49,156 nt of DNA from an uncultured Clostridia bacterium (GCA_944391575.1 CALXUC010000009.1:1-49156), one strand, 5' to 3'. Positions 25,577-34,515 are shown, numbered from the stretch's first letter. The notes: generated by a model not told the origin, from the letters alone. Numbers and translations: made by a program.

Positions 25577-26716
25577 TTAATCCCCTAAACAAATTCCGAT
25601 GCTTCTTGCTGTTTTAACTAATTCATGGTCTAATGGCACTTTCTTAATATTACTTTCTTTAGTATTTCCTGATACTGCACCTATCTCTTTATTATTTCCA
25701 ACTACTTCCTCTAAAGAAATATAATCTAATTTACCATTTTTAATTACTACTAAATTATTAAATTTTCCTTCCATTGCTAATTGCATTGCTTTAGCGCCAT
25801 ACTTTGTTGAAAGTACTCTATCATAAGCTGTTGGTGAACCGCCTCTTTGTACATAACCTAAAGTTGTTAATCTTGCTTCACAGCCAGTTAATTCTTCTAA
25901 TTGATTACATACTTTTTCACCAATTCCGCCAAGTTTTGTATTATCTACACCTTTTCCATTATCTCTAACATTCTTTACTACATAATCTTCATTTATTGCG
26001 TGTGCACCTTCTGATACAACTACTACACTAAAGTTTTTACCACGTTCTTTACGACCTTTTATTTTTCTTACAACACAATTTATATCGTAAGGTATTTCAG
26101 GTATTAAGGCAACATCTGCACCGCCTGAAATTGCTGATTCTAGTGCAATCCAGCCTGCATATCTTCCCATAACTTCTAAAACCATAATTCTATGGTGTGT
26201 TTCTCCAGTTGTATGAAGTCTATCTAATGCTTCTGTTGCTACATGAATAGCTGTGTTGTGTCCAAAAGTAATTTCAGTCCCAAATACATCATTATCTATT
26301 GTTTTAGGAATACCTATTACATTTAAACCTTTTAATGAAAAATCTCTTGCAGATTTTTGCGTTCCATCTCCACCTAATGTAAAAATACAGTCAAATCCTG
26401 CTTCTTTTACATTTGTTACACATTTATCAGATAAATCTTCATATGTTACAGTTCCATCTGGCTTTACTACTTTATAATTAAAAACGTTTGTATTTGTTGA
26501 TGAACCTATTATTGAACCACCTTTATGGATAATACCTGATGCTTTATCTAATGTTGTTAATGGAATATAATCATTATTTAATAATCCTTTATATCCTTCT
26601 ATATATCCATAACATTCTATTCCTGCGTTTTCTGCTGTTTTTACTATTGCTCTTATTACTGCATTAAAACCAGCAACATCTCCTCCATTTGCTAATATAG
26701 CGACTTTTTTTATCAT
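25577..26716 (-). CDS. pfkA: 6-phosphofructokinase
   Basis: Phosphorylates fructose 6-phosphate in glycolysis. Seen: AILANGGDVAGFNAVIRAIV, FTLGGDGTQKSA, IGIPKTIDNDVFGTEITFGH, VMGRYAGWIALESA and GYVQRGGSPTAYDR. The phosphoryl-donor signature is mixed: Gly after GGD (GGDG, as in ATP enzymes) but Lys in PKTIDND (as in pyrophosphate-type enzymes), typical of the group III/mixed clade. ATP is the likely donor but PPi cannot be excluded from sequence. 379 residues is longer than the 320 of classical bacterial PfkA. Own RBS AGGAGG. Confidence 0.92.
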   Translation of the reverse strand: MIKKVAILANGGDVAGFNAVIRAIVKTAENAGIECYGYIEGYKGLLNNDYIPLTTLDKASGIIHKGGSIIGSSTNTNVFNYKVVKPDGTVTYEDLSDKCVTNVKEAGFDCIFTLGGDGTQKSARDFSLKGLNVIGIPKTIDNDVFGTEITFGHNTAIHVATEALDRLHTTGETHHRIMVLEVMGRYAGWIALESAISGGADVALIPEIPYDINCVVRKIKGRKERGKNFSVVVVSEGAHAINEDYVVKNVRDNGKGVDNTKLGGIGEKVCNQLEELTGCEARLTTLGYVQRGGSPTAYDRVLSTKYGAKAMQLAMEGKFNNLVVIKNGKLDYISLEEVVGNNKEIGAVSGNTKESNIKKVPLDHELVKTARSIGICLGD

Positions 26717-26837
26717 AATATTTTCCTCCTAAATTTTATTTTAATTTTATTATGCCCAATTTTTATTTTTATCTTCATATATTTTACTATAGAAAATTAA
26801 AAATAGCAAGAAAAACTTACTATTTTATTTTAATTCC

Positions 26838-26951
26838 AGTTACAATTCAGCAGATATTTAAATAAAAGCTTGATATATAGCTATTGTGAAGCTCAAGACC
26901 CGGATTGTGTTACCCTAGCTATGTTTTGACTAAAAATAGCTATATATCAAG
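26838..26951 (-). repeat. Family 1 hairpin element (copy 5) with left terminal repeat
   Basis: The outer motif AGTTACAATTCAGCAG (26838-26853) and ATATTTAAATAAAAGC lead into arms CTTGATATATAGCTATT and AATAGCTATATATCAAG. The core is in reverse orientation (AAGACCCGGATTGTGTTACC). It shares the GAAGCTC variant with copy 1. It occupies much of the gap 26717-27037, where I see nothing else. Confidence 0.85.
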
Positions 26952-27037
26952 TTTTTGCAAAATTAAATGTTCTCTTATTGAACTATACACATTATTCTAC
27001 TATAAATAATTTAAAATTACAAGTATTGTGAAAAAAC

Positions 27038-27070
27038 ATGAAAGGATATTCAATTAGAATACCCTTTCAT
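27038..27070 (-). terminator. Terminator of the small membrane protein cassette
   Basis: ATGAAAGGATATTC and GAATACCCTTTCAT form a 14-bp stem with one mismatch. On the minus strand a T-run (complement of 27031-27036) follows. Confidence 0.75.
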
Positions 27071-27100
27071 TGTAAACGAACTACATTATCATTAATGGAG

Positions 27101-27172
27101 CTAATCGCCCCATATAACCGCTATTAAGAACAAGATAATTTGTACAATAATAATCGTGTCCTCTGTCATCAT
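27101..27172 (-). CDS. 23-residue hydrophobic peptide, putative toxin-like or membrane micropeptide
   Basis: Begins ATG ATG (27172 and 27169) with TTGAGGGA directly upstream. The peptide has a short acidic start (MMTED) and one membrane-spanning stretch (TIIIVQIILFLIAVIWG), ending in Asp before TAG. It starts 13 bases after the stop of the 98-residue membrane protein gene and is followed by the cassette terminator. Small size and single hydrophobic span resemble type I toxin or holin-like micropeptides, but I recognise no named family; this is a shape argument only. Confidence 0.45.
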   Translation of the reverse strand: MMTEDTIIIVQIILFLIAVIWGD

Positions 27173-27185
27173 TCCCTCAACTAAG

Positions 27186-27482
27186 TCAAAAATACTCACG
27201 CTCTAGCGTGGTGTAGTACACAAATAAAATTCCAACATTCGATACGATTACTATAGAAATCTGTACTACAATAACCAATAACGAAAGAGGTGCACTTCCT
27301 GTAAATGCGGAAACCGCAGTGTAGAAAATGATCAACAATGATGCAAGCACTATAACCGCAAAAAGAATTTTCTTAACTCGCGTAGGCCTAAAAGAGGGAT
27401 CCTTACGTATAGAATTTGCCATTTTAAGGACACCAAAGATGCACAGAACGGTGGATACCGCTATTACAAAGTAAATAAGCAT
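27186..27482 (-). CDS. Small three-helix membrane protein, probably acquired
   Basis: 98 residues with three hydrophobic segments: IYFVIAVSTVLCIFGVLKMA (3-22), KILFAVIVLASLLIIFYTAV (38-57) and LSLLVIVVQISIVIVSNVGI (66-87), separated by a basic loop (RKDPSFRPTRVKK). No family recognised. ATG 27482 follows AAGGAG. Codon use (CGA, CGT, CTC, ATC, GTA, GCG) is richer in G+C than neighbours, and the cassette is bounded by exact 14-bp inverted repeats, so horizontal acquisition is likely. A 23-residue hydrophobic peptide gene follows. Confidence 0.65.
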   Translation of the reverse strand: MLIYFVIAVSTVLCIFGVLKMANSIRKDPSFRPTRVKKILFAVIVLASLLIIFYTAVSAFTGSAPLSLLVIVVQISIVIVSNVGILFVYYTTLEREYF

Positions 27483-27612
27483 TTTTAACTCCTTGAGTTA
27501 AAAGTTAAAAGGGTAGTTCGTTTACATTTTATAATATAAAATTATATAAATATGTTAACATAAATTTAACAAAAAGTCAAATTATTGTTAAAACAGTTTT
27601 ACGACCATTGTA

Positions 27613-27650
27613 ATAACACAGAATATATCAAGCTTTTATTTAAACTATTT
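27613..27650. repeat. Family 1 fragment
   Basis: ATATATCAAGCTTTTATTTA (about 27617-27636) is the right arm and flank of the family 1 element without its left half. Confidence 0.5.
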
Positions 27651-27652
27651 CC

Positions 27653-28036
27653 CTATATTCTTAAATTATCAGGCAATTTTTCAAATTGCTCTATATATTT
27701 ATCTTTAATTTTCAAGTATATTTTTCTGGAATTATCTTTATTATATAAATGTGATAATTCATTTCCTGATAGCATCATATCTAGCCAAGTCTCACCATCT
27801 TCAATTATTTTGTGCTTAAATGCTTGCTTTATAATCTCTCTAGGACTGCTTACATTTTCTACTATCCCATAATATTCTAAATAGTCTTTTAACAATTTCC
27901 AAGAAAGTTCAAAAGTAAATTCATATCTATGTAAAATTCCGTCTATAACAATTTCAGACTCTGGCTCATTTAAACCTTCTTTCAAAGCTTTTAAAGCGTT
28001 CATAAACTCTTCTTTTCTTTGAAGTAATCTTTTCAT
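27653..28036 (-). CDS. HepT-like protein (nucleotidyltransferase substrate-binding family, HEPN)
   Basis: All-helical HI0074/HepT-type protein of 127 residues (family TIGR01987-like). Seen: LLQRKEEFMNALKALKEGL, DGILHRYEFTFELSWKLLKD, SPREIIKQAFKHKII and WLDMMLSGNELSHLYN, the conserved family core. Partners of minimal nucleotidyltransferases form toxin-antitoxin systems in which a HEPN RNase is silenced by AMPylation; I do not see a clear R-x4-6-H pair, so RNase activity is uncertain. Its ATG directly follows the TAA of the nucleotidyltransferase gene. Confidence 0.82.
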   Translation of the reverse strand: MKRLLQRKEEFMNALKALKEGLNEPESEIVIDGILHRYEFTFELSWKLLKDYLEYYGIVENVSSPREIIKQAFKHKIIEDGETWLDMMLSGNELSHLYNKDNSRKIYLKIKDKYIEQFEKLPDNLRI

Positions 28037-28321
28037 TTAAATTTCAACTCCTTCAATATCTATACTTTTTTTGAACTTTTCGTCTTTCAAATTTTCATAA
28101 AAGACAATATCAAACATATAGAAAGTGTCTATTAAATCAAATTTATTTTTTATATTAAATTCTATCTTATCATCGCATCTTCCCAATATTGCAATATCTA
28201 TATCTGAAGTAGTTTTATAATCTCCTCTAGCTCTTGAGCCAAATACCACAAATTTATTTTTAGGATATTTTTTTGATATATTTCTTATACTTTCTATTAA
28301 TTTTTCATCTAATCCAAACAT
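28037..28321 (-). CDS. Minimal nucleotidyltransferase (MntA-like)
   Basis: 94-residue MNT domain. Seen: FVVFGSRARGDYKTTSDIDI, with the GS-x-A-x-G and D-x-D catalytic pattern, and a third acidic position in FDIVFYENL. Family members AMPylate their HEPN partner and so act as the antitoxin. Directly abuts the HepT-like gene, with 12 bases back to the acyl-CoA synthetase stop, so it may be co-transcribed with that gene. Confidence 0.85.
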   Translation of the reverse strand: MFGLDEKLIESIRNISKKYPKNKFVVFGSRARGDYKTTSDIDIAILGRCDDKIEFNIKNKFDLIDTFYMFDIVFYENLKDEKFKKSIDIEGVEI

Positions 28322-28333
28322 ACTATATTCCTC

Positions 28334-30043
28334 TTAATTTTTTACTTCTAAATATCTCTTTATTTTCATTGTAGTAGTCTTTTTAAATTCTGTATCTCTA
28401 ATATTTATTTCTTTTACATGTTTATATGAAACAAGTTCTTGATTTATTTTTTTAACCTCTTCCCATACAATTTGTTTTAATTCTTCTTTTGTTTTAGGAT
28501 TATCTTTAAATTTTTCTTCTATATAATCATTATCTAGAACAATTTCTGCAGCTAATTTCACATCATCTTTATCTTTTTTACCATATACCATACATTCTTT
28601 TATATAATCATTTCTTAATAACATAGTTTCTATTTCTTCTGGATATATATTTTTTCCATTTTTAGTTATTATTACATTTTTCTTTCTTCCTGTAATATGT
28701 ATAAAACCATCTTCATCTATAAAGCCTAAATCTCCTGTATAGAACCAGCCATCTTTTAAAGCTTTCCTATTCTCCTCATCATTCTTATAATATCCTAACA
28801 TTACATGGTCACCTTTTACAATTATTTCTCCTACACCTTCTTCGTTAGGATTATCTATTTTAACTTCTTCATTTGGCAAAGGTAAACCTGCGGCATCATC
28901 TTTATAATCTACATCTCTATTTAATGCTACTATAGGTGCACATTCTGATAAGCCATATCCTTGTACTGTAAGTATTCCTAAATCTCTAAATCCCTTTGAT
29001 ACTTCCGGAGTCATTGCTGCTGCTCCTACTATTAAAACTTTTATATGTCCACCTAATTGCTCATGTATTTCTTTAAATATTTTTTTCTTTAAATGAATAC
29101 CAATTTTATCTAAAGCATTTGTTACTTTTATCATTTTCTTAACTAAATTAGTTTTTCCTTGTTTACCAATACCTCCCCATATTTTTCTATATAGAGTTTC
29201 AAATATAAGTGGAACGCCTAAAAATACTGTTACTTTTGCTTGTTGCATATTTTTTTGTATATGTCTTAAACCTTCACAATATGCAACAGATGCACCTCTA
29301 TACAATGGTGTTAAAAATCCGCATGTACATTCATATGTATGGTGAATTGGTAGAACAGATAAGAACACATCTTCTGGTACAATTTCTAACATCTTACATT
29401 GCTCATGAATATTAAAACATATATTTTTATGAGATAACATTACAATTTTAGGTTCTGATGTAGTTCCAGATGTAAACAACATTTCAGACATTTCTTCTTC
29501 GTTTATTTTTGCGTCTATAAATTCTCTATTTCCTTCTTCTATTAATTTTTTACCATATTTTATTACATTAGCTAAAGACATAAAATTACCATTATCATTT
29601 ATATCATCAAAGCAAATAAATTTTTCAACATTTTCAAAATCTGTAAACAATTTATTTATACTGTCTTCTAATTTTGAAGAATAAATAACAGCGCTAACTT
29701 CTGAACGTTTTATACAATTAGATAATTCTTTTTCAGGTAATTGTCTATCTAAAGGTACTACTATACCTACACCAGTAATAACTGCTAAATATGATATTGC
29801 CCATTCGTAGCGATTTTCTCCTACTACAGCTATTCTTTTTCCTTTTAAACCTAAATTAATTAAAGCAGTTCCTAATGCATCTACATCTTCTTTTACCTTA
29901 GAATACTTAATTGCTTGATAATCTTCGTTTCCAGGTCTTTTTACTAAATATGCTGTCCTATCTGCATAAATTCTACAACTATCGTTTACTAATTGTTTAA
30001 TATTACTTAAATCTCTAACTTCATAATATGGAATATTTTTCAT
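28334..30043 (-). CDS. AMP-dependent long-chain acyl-CoA synthetase family protein
   Basis: Activates a carboxylic acid, probably a long-chain fatty acid, through an acyl-adenylate. Seen: P-loop MLFTSGTTSEPKIVMLSHKN, YGLSECAPIVALN (A4/A5), the A7/A8 region WFYTGDLGFIDEDGFIHITG followed by RKKNVIITKNGKNIYPEEIE, and the C-terminal catalytic Lys region FKKTTTMKIKR. 569 residues is normal. Substrate cannot be read from sequence. Upstream of the MNT/HEPN pair with only 12 bases between. Confidence 0.88.
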   Translation of the reverse strand: MKNIPYYEVRDLSNIKQLVNDSCRIYADRTAYLVKRPGNEDYQAIKYSKVKEDVDALGTALINLGLKGKRIAVVGENRYEWAISYLAVITGVGIVVPLDRQLPEKELSNCIKRSEVSAVIYSSKLEDSINKLFTDFENVEKFICFDDINDNGNFMSLANVIKYGKKLIEEGNREFIDAKINEEEMSEMLFTSGTTSEPKIVMLSHKNICFNIHEQCKMLEIVPEDVFLSVLPIHHTYECTCGFLTPLYRGASVAYCEGLRHIQKNMQQAKVTVFLGVPLIFETLYRKIWGGIGKQGKTNLVKKMIKVTNALDKIGIHLKKKIFKEIHEQLGGHIKVLIVGAAAMTPEVSKGFRDLGILTVQGYGLSECAPIVALNRDVDYKDDAAGLPLPNEEVKIDNPNEEGVGEIIVKGDHVMLGYYKNDEENRKALKDGWFYTGDLGFIDEDGFIHITGRKKNVIITKNGKNIYPEEIETMLLRNDYIKECMVYGKKDKDDVKLAAEIVLDNDYIEEKFKDNPKTKEELKQIVWEEVKKINQELVSYKHVKEINIRDTEFKKTTTMKIKRYLEVKN

Positions 30044-30117
30044 TACTAATAACTTCCTTTCTTAATTTAGTTCTGTAAAATTTTATTTTAAAAATATTTG
30101 TAATAATTTAATTATAT

Positions 30118-31212
30118 TTAACTAATTTCTTTATTCCCATAATTTGAAAACCAGAATTTACCTAATTCACGTATAATACTATACATTATTTCTTTAGTCT
30201 CTTCATCTAAGTCTCTTAACTCACCCATAATTATTGGTAAGTTTTTTCTCCAATTTACTGCTAAACTTGTAAATGTCGTTTCATTTGTAGCATATAACGC
30301 TTTAAACATTTGGTTAACAAATTTTTCTCTTTTTGCATCGCTTAGGTCGTTAATCCATTTGTTTATTGTGACATTTGTATATTTTGCACCACCTGTTAAA
30401 TTTTCTGCGTAATCGAAATCACTATTTTTAGTTTGCCAAGAGAACGGTTCATGTTGCATTATAAAGAATGCATCACTATTTACAATTTTATAATTTTCTT
30501 GAGTTTGCAGAAGCATTCCCACTATTGAAGATTGTGGTAACGTTTTCTTTATTTTGGATTTTACCTTTCTAAAATCTTCACCCTCTATAACTTCGGCTCT
30601 AAAACCCGGTCCGTCATGACTAAATACATATTCGATTTTTTCTTGCAACTTTTTATCTGCTTTTATTAAAGTATATACAGCTAAGTTTCCTCCTTTAGAA
30701 TGTCCACCTAAATATATTTTTGGAGTTAAATTTTTGTTTACAGCTTTTACATATTTTAAGGCCTCTTCTTGCGAGGGCACAGGATATTTAAAGGCCATAT
30801 TAAAATCTTCTTTCCAACCGTTAAAAGAATCATCTGTACCTCTAAAAGCTATATACGAATACTCATCATTTAATATAAAAGTAATGGCTGCAAATTGTTT
30901 TTCTATATTTTTGTCATTAATATTTACGAAATGTTTTATTTTAACATTTCTAAACCTTGGGCTTGCAGATAATTCATATACAAACTTTTCAAATGAATCC
31001 GGCAATGTAGTTCCTTTAAACATTTTCTTAAAATTTTCTCTCTTTAAAATATCCCTAATTTCAATTTCATCATTATTATCTACACCATTAGGAACAAAAT
31101 CATCTAAATTTATATATGAAAAATTAGAGAAAATTAATGAATCTACTTGATTTAAAGGTTTCTCTTCAAATGTTTTAAATTCATCTCTTATATAATCAAT
31201 TATATTTCTCAC
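30118..31212 (-). CDS. DUF2974 (Mbeg1-like) alpha/beta hydrolase
   Basis: Lipase-like fold protein of unknown substrate. Seen: YIAFRGTDDSFNGWKEDFNM (oxyanion-side motif), nucleophile elbow YLGGHSKGGNLAVYTLIK with Ser, FSHDGPGF after the nucleophile (a candidate acid), and a late His-containing region (FIMQHEPFSWQ). 364 residues and these motifs match the DUF2974 family widespread in Firmicutes. No signal peptide, so it is probably cytosolic. Monocistronic. Confidence 0.85.
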   Translation of the reverse strand: MRNIIDYIRDEFKTFEEKPLNQVDSLIFSNFSYINLDDFVPNGVDNNDEIEIRDILKRENFKKMFKGTTLPDSFEKFVYELSASPRFRNVKIKHFVNINDKNIEKQFAAITFILNDEYSYIAFRGTDDSFNGWKEDFNMAFKYPVPSQEEALKYVKAVNKNLTPKIYLGGHSKGGNLAVYTLIKADKKLQEKIEYVFSHDGPGFRAEVIEGEDFRKVKSKIKKTLPQSSIVGMLLQTQENYKIVNSDAFFIMQHEPFSWQTKNSDFDYAENLTGGAKYTNVTINKWINDLSDAKREKFVNQMFKALYATNETTFTSLAVNWRKNLPIIMGELRDLDEETKEIMYSIIRELGKFWFSNYGNKEIS

Positions 31213-31307
31213 AGCACACTCCTTATTAAAATATAATTTTTAACTTTCTATATTTTACTATATTCTAAAAAAATTTTCAAGTGAAATTAAAAAAAGAAAA
31301 CATAAAA

Positions 31308-31566
31308 TGGTTACAAGATAATAAGTAAAATCTATAATCGCTAGAAAATACTACTCTAAAATAATAAATCTCGGTTTGTAAAAATATATAGAAATTCTAA
31401 AGCCTAATTACAGGAACCTTTCACTTAGTCCTCGCTTAGGCTCGACGTGAACATTCCCTATAATTAAGCTTAAGAATTTCTAATATATTTTTCCTGCACA
31501 TTCGATTTATATTTTATTCTAGTATTTTCTAGCGATTTAATAGAAAAACCATTATCTGGTTACATA
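31308..31566. repeat. Large palindromic element (family 2), about 260 bases
   Basis: The left arm runs from ATGGTTACAAGATAAT through ATCGCTAGAAAATACTA, TAATAAATC and TATATAGAAATTCT to CCTAATTACAGGAA. The right arm is its imperfect reverse complement, ending TAGTATTTTCTAGCGAT then ATTATCTGGTTACAT. The arms of about 110 bases surround a distinctive G+C-richer loop (CACTTAGTCCTCGCTTAGG and CTCGACGTG, 31422-31450). No open frame is evident, so it looks like a second non-autonomous element or a structured RNA. It fills most of the gap 31213-31616. Confidence 0.7.
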
Positions 31567-31616
31567 AAATGTTCTTTAAAAAAACTTTATTCTATTTATT
31601 ATTATCATACTGCTTG

Positions 31617-31682
31617 TTAATATATTGTTACACCTTCCTCTTTTACATTCATATAAAAAGGTAATGTATCTAACTTAGACAT
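31617..31682 (-). CDS. 21-residue micropeptide downstream of metG
   Basis: ATG 31682 preceded by GGGAGTGAG at good spacing encodes 21 residues beginning MSKLDTLPFYMNV and ending EEGVTIY before TAA. No family recognised; it is not hydrophobic. It lies 38 bases after the metG stop on the same strand. The good RBS is the only support; it may be a remnant of a longer gene. Confidence 0.35.
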   Translation of the reverse strand: MSKLDTLPFYMNVKEEGVTIY

Positions 31683-31720
31683 TTTCTCACTCCCTTTTTT
31701 GCAAGTTTTTTTTTATACAT

Positions 31721-33310
31721 TTATTTTTTACTAGTACTTTTACTCATTTCATCTCTTATATATTGCACTTCTTCTTCCATATTTAATCTTTGGAAAAGTG
31801 GTATACCTTTTTCTATTACCTTTACATTATTTAAATTCTTATCATATTCTCTTAATGTATCATATCCTCTATTTTCTTCATTTATAATACCTAATTGATT
31901 AAACATATTTAAAGATGTTTCTTTCATAAATGGATATATTAATATTGCTATTTTTCTTAAGTTTTCAGCTAAATGATACATTACTGAGTCTAGTTCTTCT
32001 TTTTTCTCTTCTTTCGCTAGAACCCATGGTGCTGTTTCATCTATATATTTATTTGTTCTAGTAATTATTTGCCATAATTCTGTTAATGCATTATTTACTA
32101 CATATTTATCCATATTCTTTTCGTATTTATCTATTTGCTCTAATGTAAATTCTTCTAAATCTTTGTCAAATTCAGTTACATGACCTTTATATTCAGGTAT
32201 AATACCACCATTATATTTATTTACCATTGCAATACTTCTATTTAAAAGATTTCCTAAATCATTACATAAATCGTAATTAAATCTTTCTACAAAGCCTTCT
32301 GGTGAGAATACTGTATCTTGGCCATAAGGAAATTCTCTTAATAAGAAATATTTAAATGCATCATTACCATATCTATCCATTAATGTTTCTGGATATATTA
32401 CGTTTCCTTTTGATTTAGACATTTTTCCATCTTTCATCATTATAAATCCATGTGAATATATTTCTTTTGGTAATGGTAAGTCTAAAGCCATTAAAAATAT
32501 TGGCCAATAAATACCGTGAAATCTTATAATATCTTTTCCTACTATTTGTAAATCGGCAGGCCAGAATTTTTTAAAATTGCTATCGTCTTCACTCATATAA
32601 CCTAATGCAGTAATATAGTTTGTAAGTGCATCAAGCCATACATATACAACGTGCTTTGGGTCTTTTAACACTTTAATTCCCCAGTCAAATGTAGTTCTAG
32701 TTACACATAAATCTTCTAATCCCGGTTTTATAAAATTATTTAATAATTCATTTTTTCTTGACTCTGGTTGTATAAAATTTGGATTTTCTTCATAATATTT
32801 TAAAAGTCTATCTGTATACTTTTTCATATTGAAGAAATATGCTTCTTCTCTCATAAGTTTTACTTCTCTGCCACAGTCAGGGCATTTACCATCTACTAAT
32901 TGAGTATTTGTAAAGTATGTTTCGCAAGGTACGCAATAATTTCCTTCATATTCGCCTTTATAAATATCACCTTTTTCCATAAAGTAATCGAATATTTTTT
33001 CAACTACTTTAGTATGTCTTTCTTCAGTAGTTCTAATAAAATCATCATTCTCTATTCCTAATTTTTTCCATAAAGCTTTTGCTTGTTCAGCCATTCCGTC
33101 TACATACTCTTGAGGGCTTTTCTCTAATTTTGCGGCTACCTCTCCTATTTTTTGGCCATGCTCATCTAAACCTGTTAAAAATCTTGTTTCATATCCTCTT
33201 TGTTTTTTGTATCTTGCAATAGTATCTGCAAGTATAGTTGTATATGCAGTTCCTATATGAAATCTGCCACTTGGATAATATATTGGTGTTGTTATATAAA
33301 ATTTTTCCAT
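31721..33310 (-). CDS. metG: Methionine-tRNA ligase
   Basis: Class I synthetase. Seen: [20 protein letters not shown] (HIGH-like motif), a zinc knuckle [10 protein letters not shown]...CPDCG, the [16 protein letters not shown] motif and the helical anticodon domain. The 529 residues end without the C-terminal EMAPII-like tRNA-binding domain found in many Firmicute enzymes. ATG 33310 follows AAGAAAGGA; an upstream in-frame ATG at 33421 would overlap hemW and adds no conserved sequence. The short space to hemW contains a repeat. Confidence 0.95.
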   Translation of the reverse strand: MEKFYITTPIYYPSGRFHIGTAYTTILADTIARYKKQRGYETRFLTGLDEHGQKIGEVAAKLEKSPQEYVDGMAEQAKALWKKLGIENDDFIRTTEERHTKVVEKIFDYFMEKGDIYKGEYEGNYCVPCETYFTNTQLVDGKCPDCGREVKLMREEAYFFNMKKYTDRLLKYYEENPNFIQPESRKNELLNNFIKPGLEDLCVTRTTFDWGIKVLKDPKHVVYVWLDALTNYITALGYMSEDDSNFKKFWPADLQIVGKDIIRFHGIYWPIFLMALDLPLPKEIYSHGFIMMKDGKMSKSKGNVIYPETLMDRYGNDAFKYFLLREFPYGQDTVFSPEGFVERFNYDLCNDLGNLLNRSIAMVNKYNGGIIPEYKGHVTEFDKDLEEFTLEQIDKYEKNMDKYVVNNALTELWQIITRTNKYIDETAPWVLAKEEKKEELDSVMYHLAENLRKIAILIYPFMKETSLNMFNQLGIINEENRGYDTLREYDKNLNNVKVIEKGIPLFQRLNMEEEVQYIRDEMSKSTSKK

Positions 33311-33332
33311 AATCTTTTCAATCCTTTCTTTA

Positions 33333-33388
33333 TAATTTATTATGAATAGTTTGTCTCTGCAAAATCTTATATTAAAAAACTTATTATA
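33333..33388. repeat. Short repeat family 3 (copy a), between hemW and metG
   Basis: TTTATTATGAATAGTTTGTC, then GCAAAATCTTATATTAAAAA. Similar stretches occur at 34690-34740 and 47650-47700, each just beyond the stop of a minus-strand gene. Confidence 0.5.
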
Positions 33389-33389
33389 T

Positions 33390-34491
33390 TCAAACAAATT
33401 CTTCCCAAACGATATTTGCAAAGTCTAAACCTTTATTTGTTAATTTAATATATCCATTATCTAAAATAATTAAACCTAAATTAAATAATTTTTCATATTC
33501 TTTATTAAATTCTTGAAAAAAATCTATATTAAATTTATTATAAAATTCTTGAATGTTAATTCCCTTTAAAGTTCTTAAACCTAAAATAACATATTCTTGT
33601 TTTTTACTCTTATCATCTAAAATCTCTTCTATCGTTTTTTTATTATTATTTATATATTCTTCTATTAATAAGGAATTACTATATCTTTTACCATCTAAAA
33701 ATGAGCTTGCACCTGCACCTATTCCTATATATTCTTTCTGTTTCCAGCAATCTGTATTATGTATAGATTCATAATTTTTTAAAGAAAAGTTAGATATTTC
33801 ATAGTGAATATAATTCTTTTCTTCTAAATTTTTTTTCGTATACCAATACATTTTTCTTTCTAAATTTTCTTCTGGCAATGATATTTCCTTTTTAGAAACT
33901 TTATTATATAATACCGTTCCTTCTTCTAAAATTAAAGAATATACTGATATATGTTCTGGTTTTAAATTCACTATATTTTCAAGACTTTGTTGCAAATCTT
34001 CTAATGTTTGTGTTGGAAGTCCTAACATCAAGTCTACATTTATATTTTTAAAACCGACTTCTCTCGCTGATTTATAAATTGTTAAAAAATCTTCATAAGT
34101 ATGAATTCTACCTATGCTCTTCAAAAGATTATTGTTTGTTGCTTGCAAACCTAAACTTAATCTATTTATGCCTATATGATAATATTTTTTCAATTTTTTA
34201 TAATTAGCCGTACCGCGGGTTTACTTCTATTGTTATTTCCTTTGCTTTTGAAGTATTTATTTCCTTTAAAATTTCTTCTATATACTGCTCGTTTATAATA
34301 GAAGGAGTACCGCCACCTATATAAATTGTTTTGATGTTATACTTATTTATATTTTCTGCTTTTAATTCTTGCTTAAGTGCTTCTACATATCTTTCTATTA
34401 AATCTTCTTTATTAGCATAAGAATTAAAGTCACAGTAGTAACATTTTGATTTGCAAAATGGAATGTGGATATATAAGCCTATGTCTTTCAA
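33390..34491 (-). CDS. hemW: HemW-type radical SAM protein (HemN-like), read through a +1 frameshift at CGG
   Basis: Radical SAM heme chaperone family, formerly annotated as oxygen-independent coproporphyrinogen oxidase. Codons 1-92 (34491-34216) contain [20 protein letters not shown] with the CxxxCxxC cluster motif, and [20 protein letters not shown]. The zero frame then reads AAC CCG CGG TAC GGC TAA. Skipping the C at 34215 continues [20 protein letters not shown] and on through [11 protein letters not shown]-like [20 protein letters not shown] and [17 protein letters not shown] to 33390. The restored junction EVNPGT is the conserved family motif and the total of 366 residues is normal. Either a translated +1 shift or a very recent frameshift mutation; see findings. 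Confidence 0.88.
34213..34215 (-). other. +1 frameshift site in hemW (CCG CGG T)
   Basis: Minus-strand zero frame AAC CCG CGG TAC GGC TAA; the stop is three codons after CGG starts. Skipping C 34215 reads GGT ACG GCT, restoring the conserved EVNPGT. Confidence 0.8.
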
Positions 34492-34515
34492 GAAATCCTC
34501 CTAACATATTTATAC

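Larger units (their letters stand above)
27071..27526. repeat. 14-bp perfect inverted repeats bounding a small membrane-protein cassette
   Basis: TGTAAACGAACTAC (27071-27084) and GTAGTTCGTTTACA (27513-27526) are exact inverted copies on either side of the two small genes. The interval has more G+C and different codon use from its surroundings. The right copy lies in the 5' leader of the cassette, the left just before its terminator. Confidence 0.7.

Noticed and set aside
33311-33421. 37-residue N-terminal extension of MetRS
   Set aside because: [15 protein letters not shown] is the conserved start, with AAGAAAGGA just upstream; the extension overlaps hemW and a repeat.
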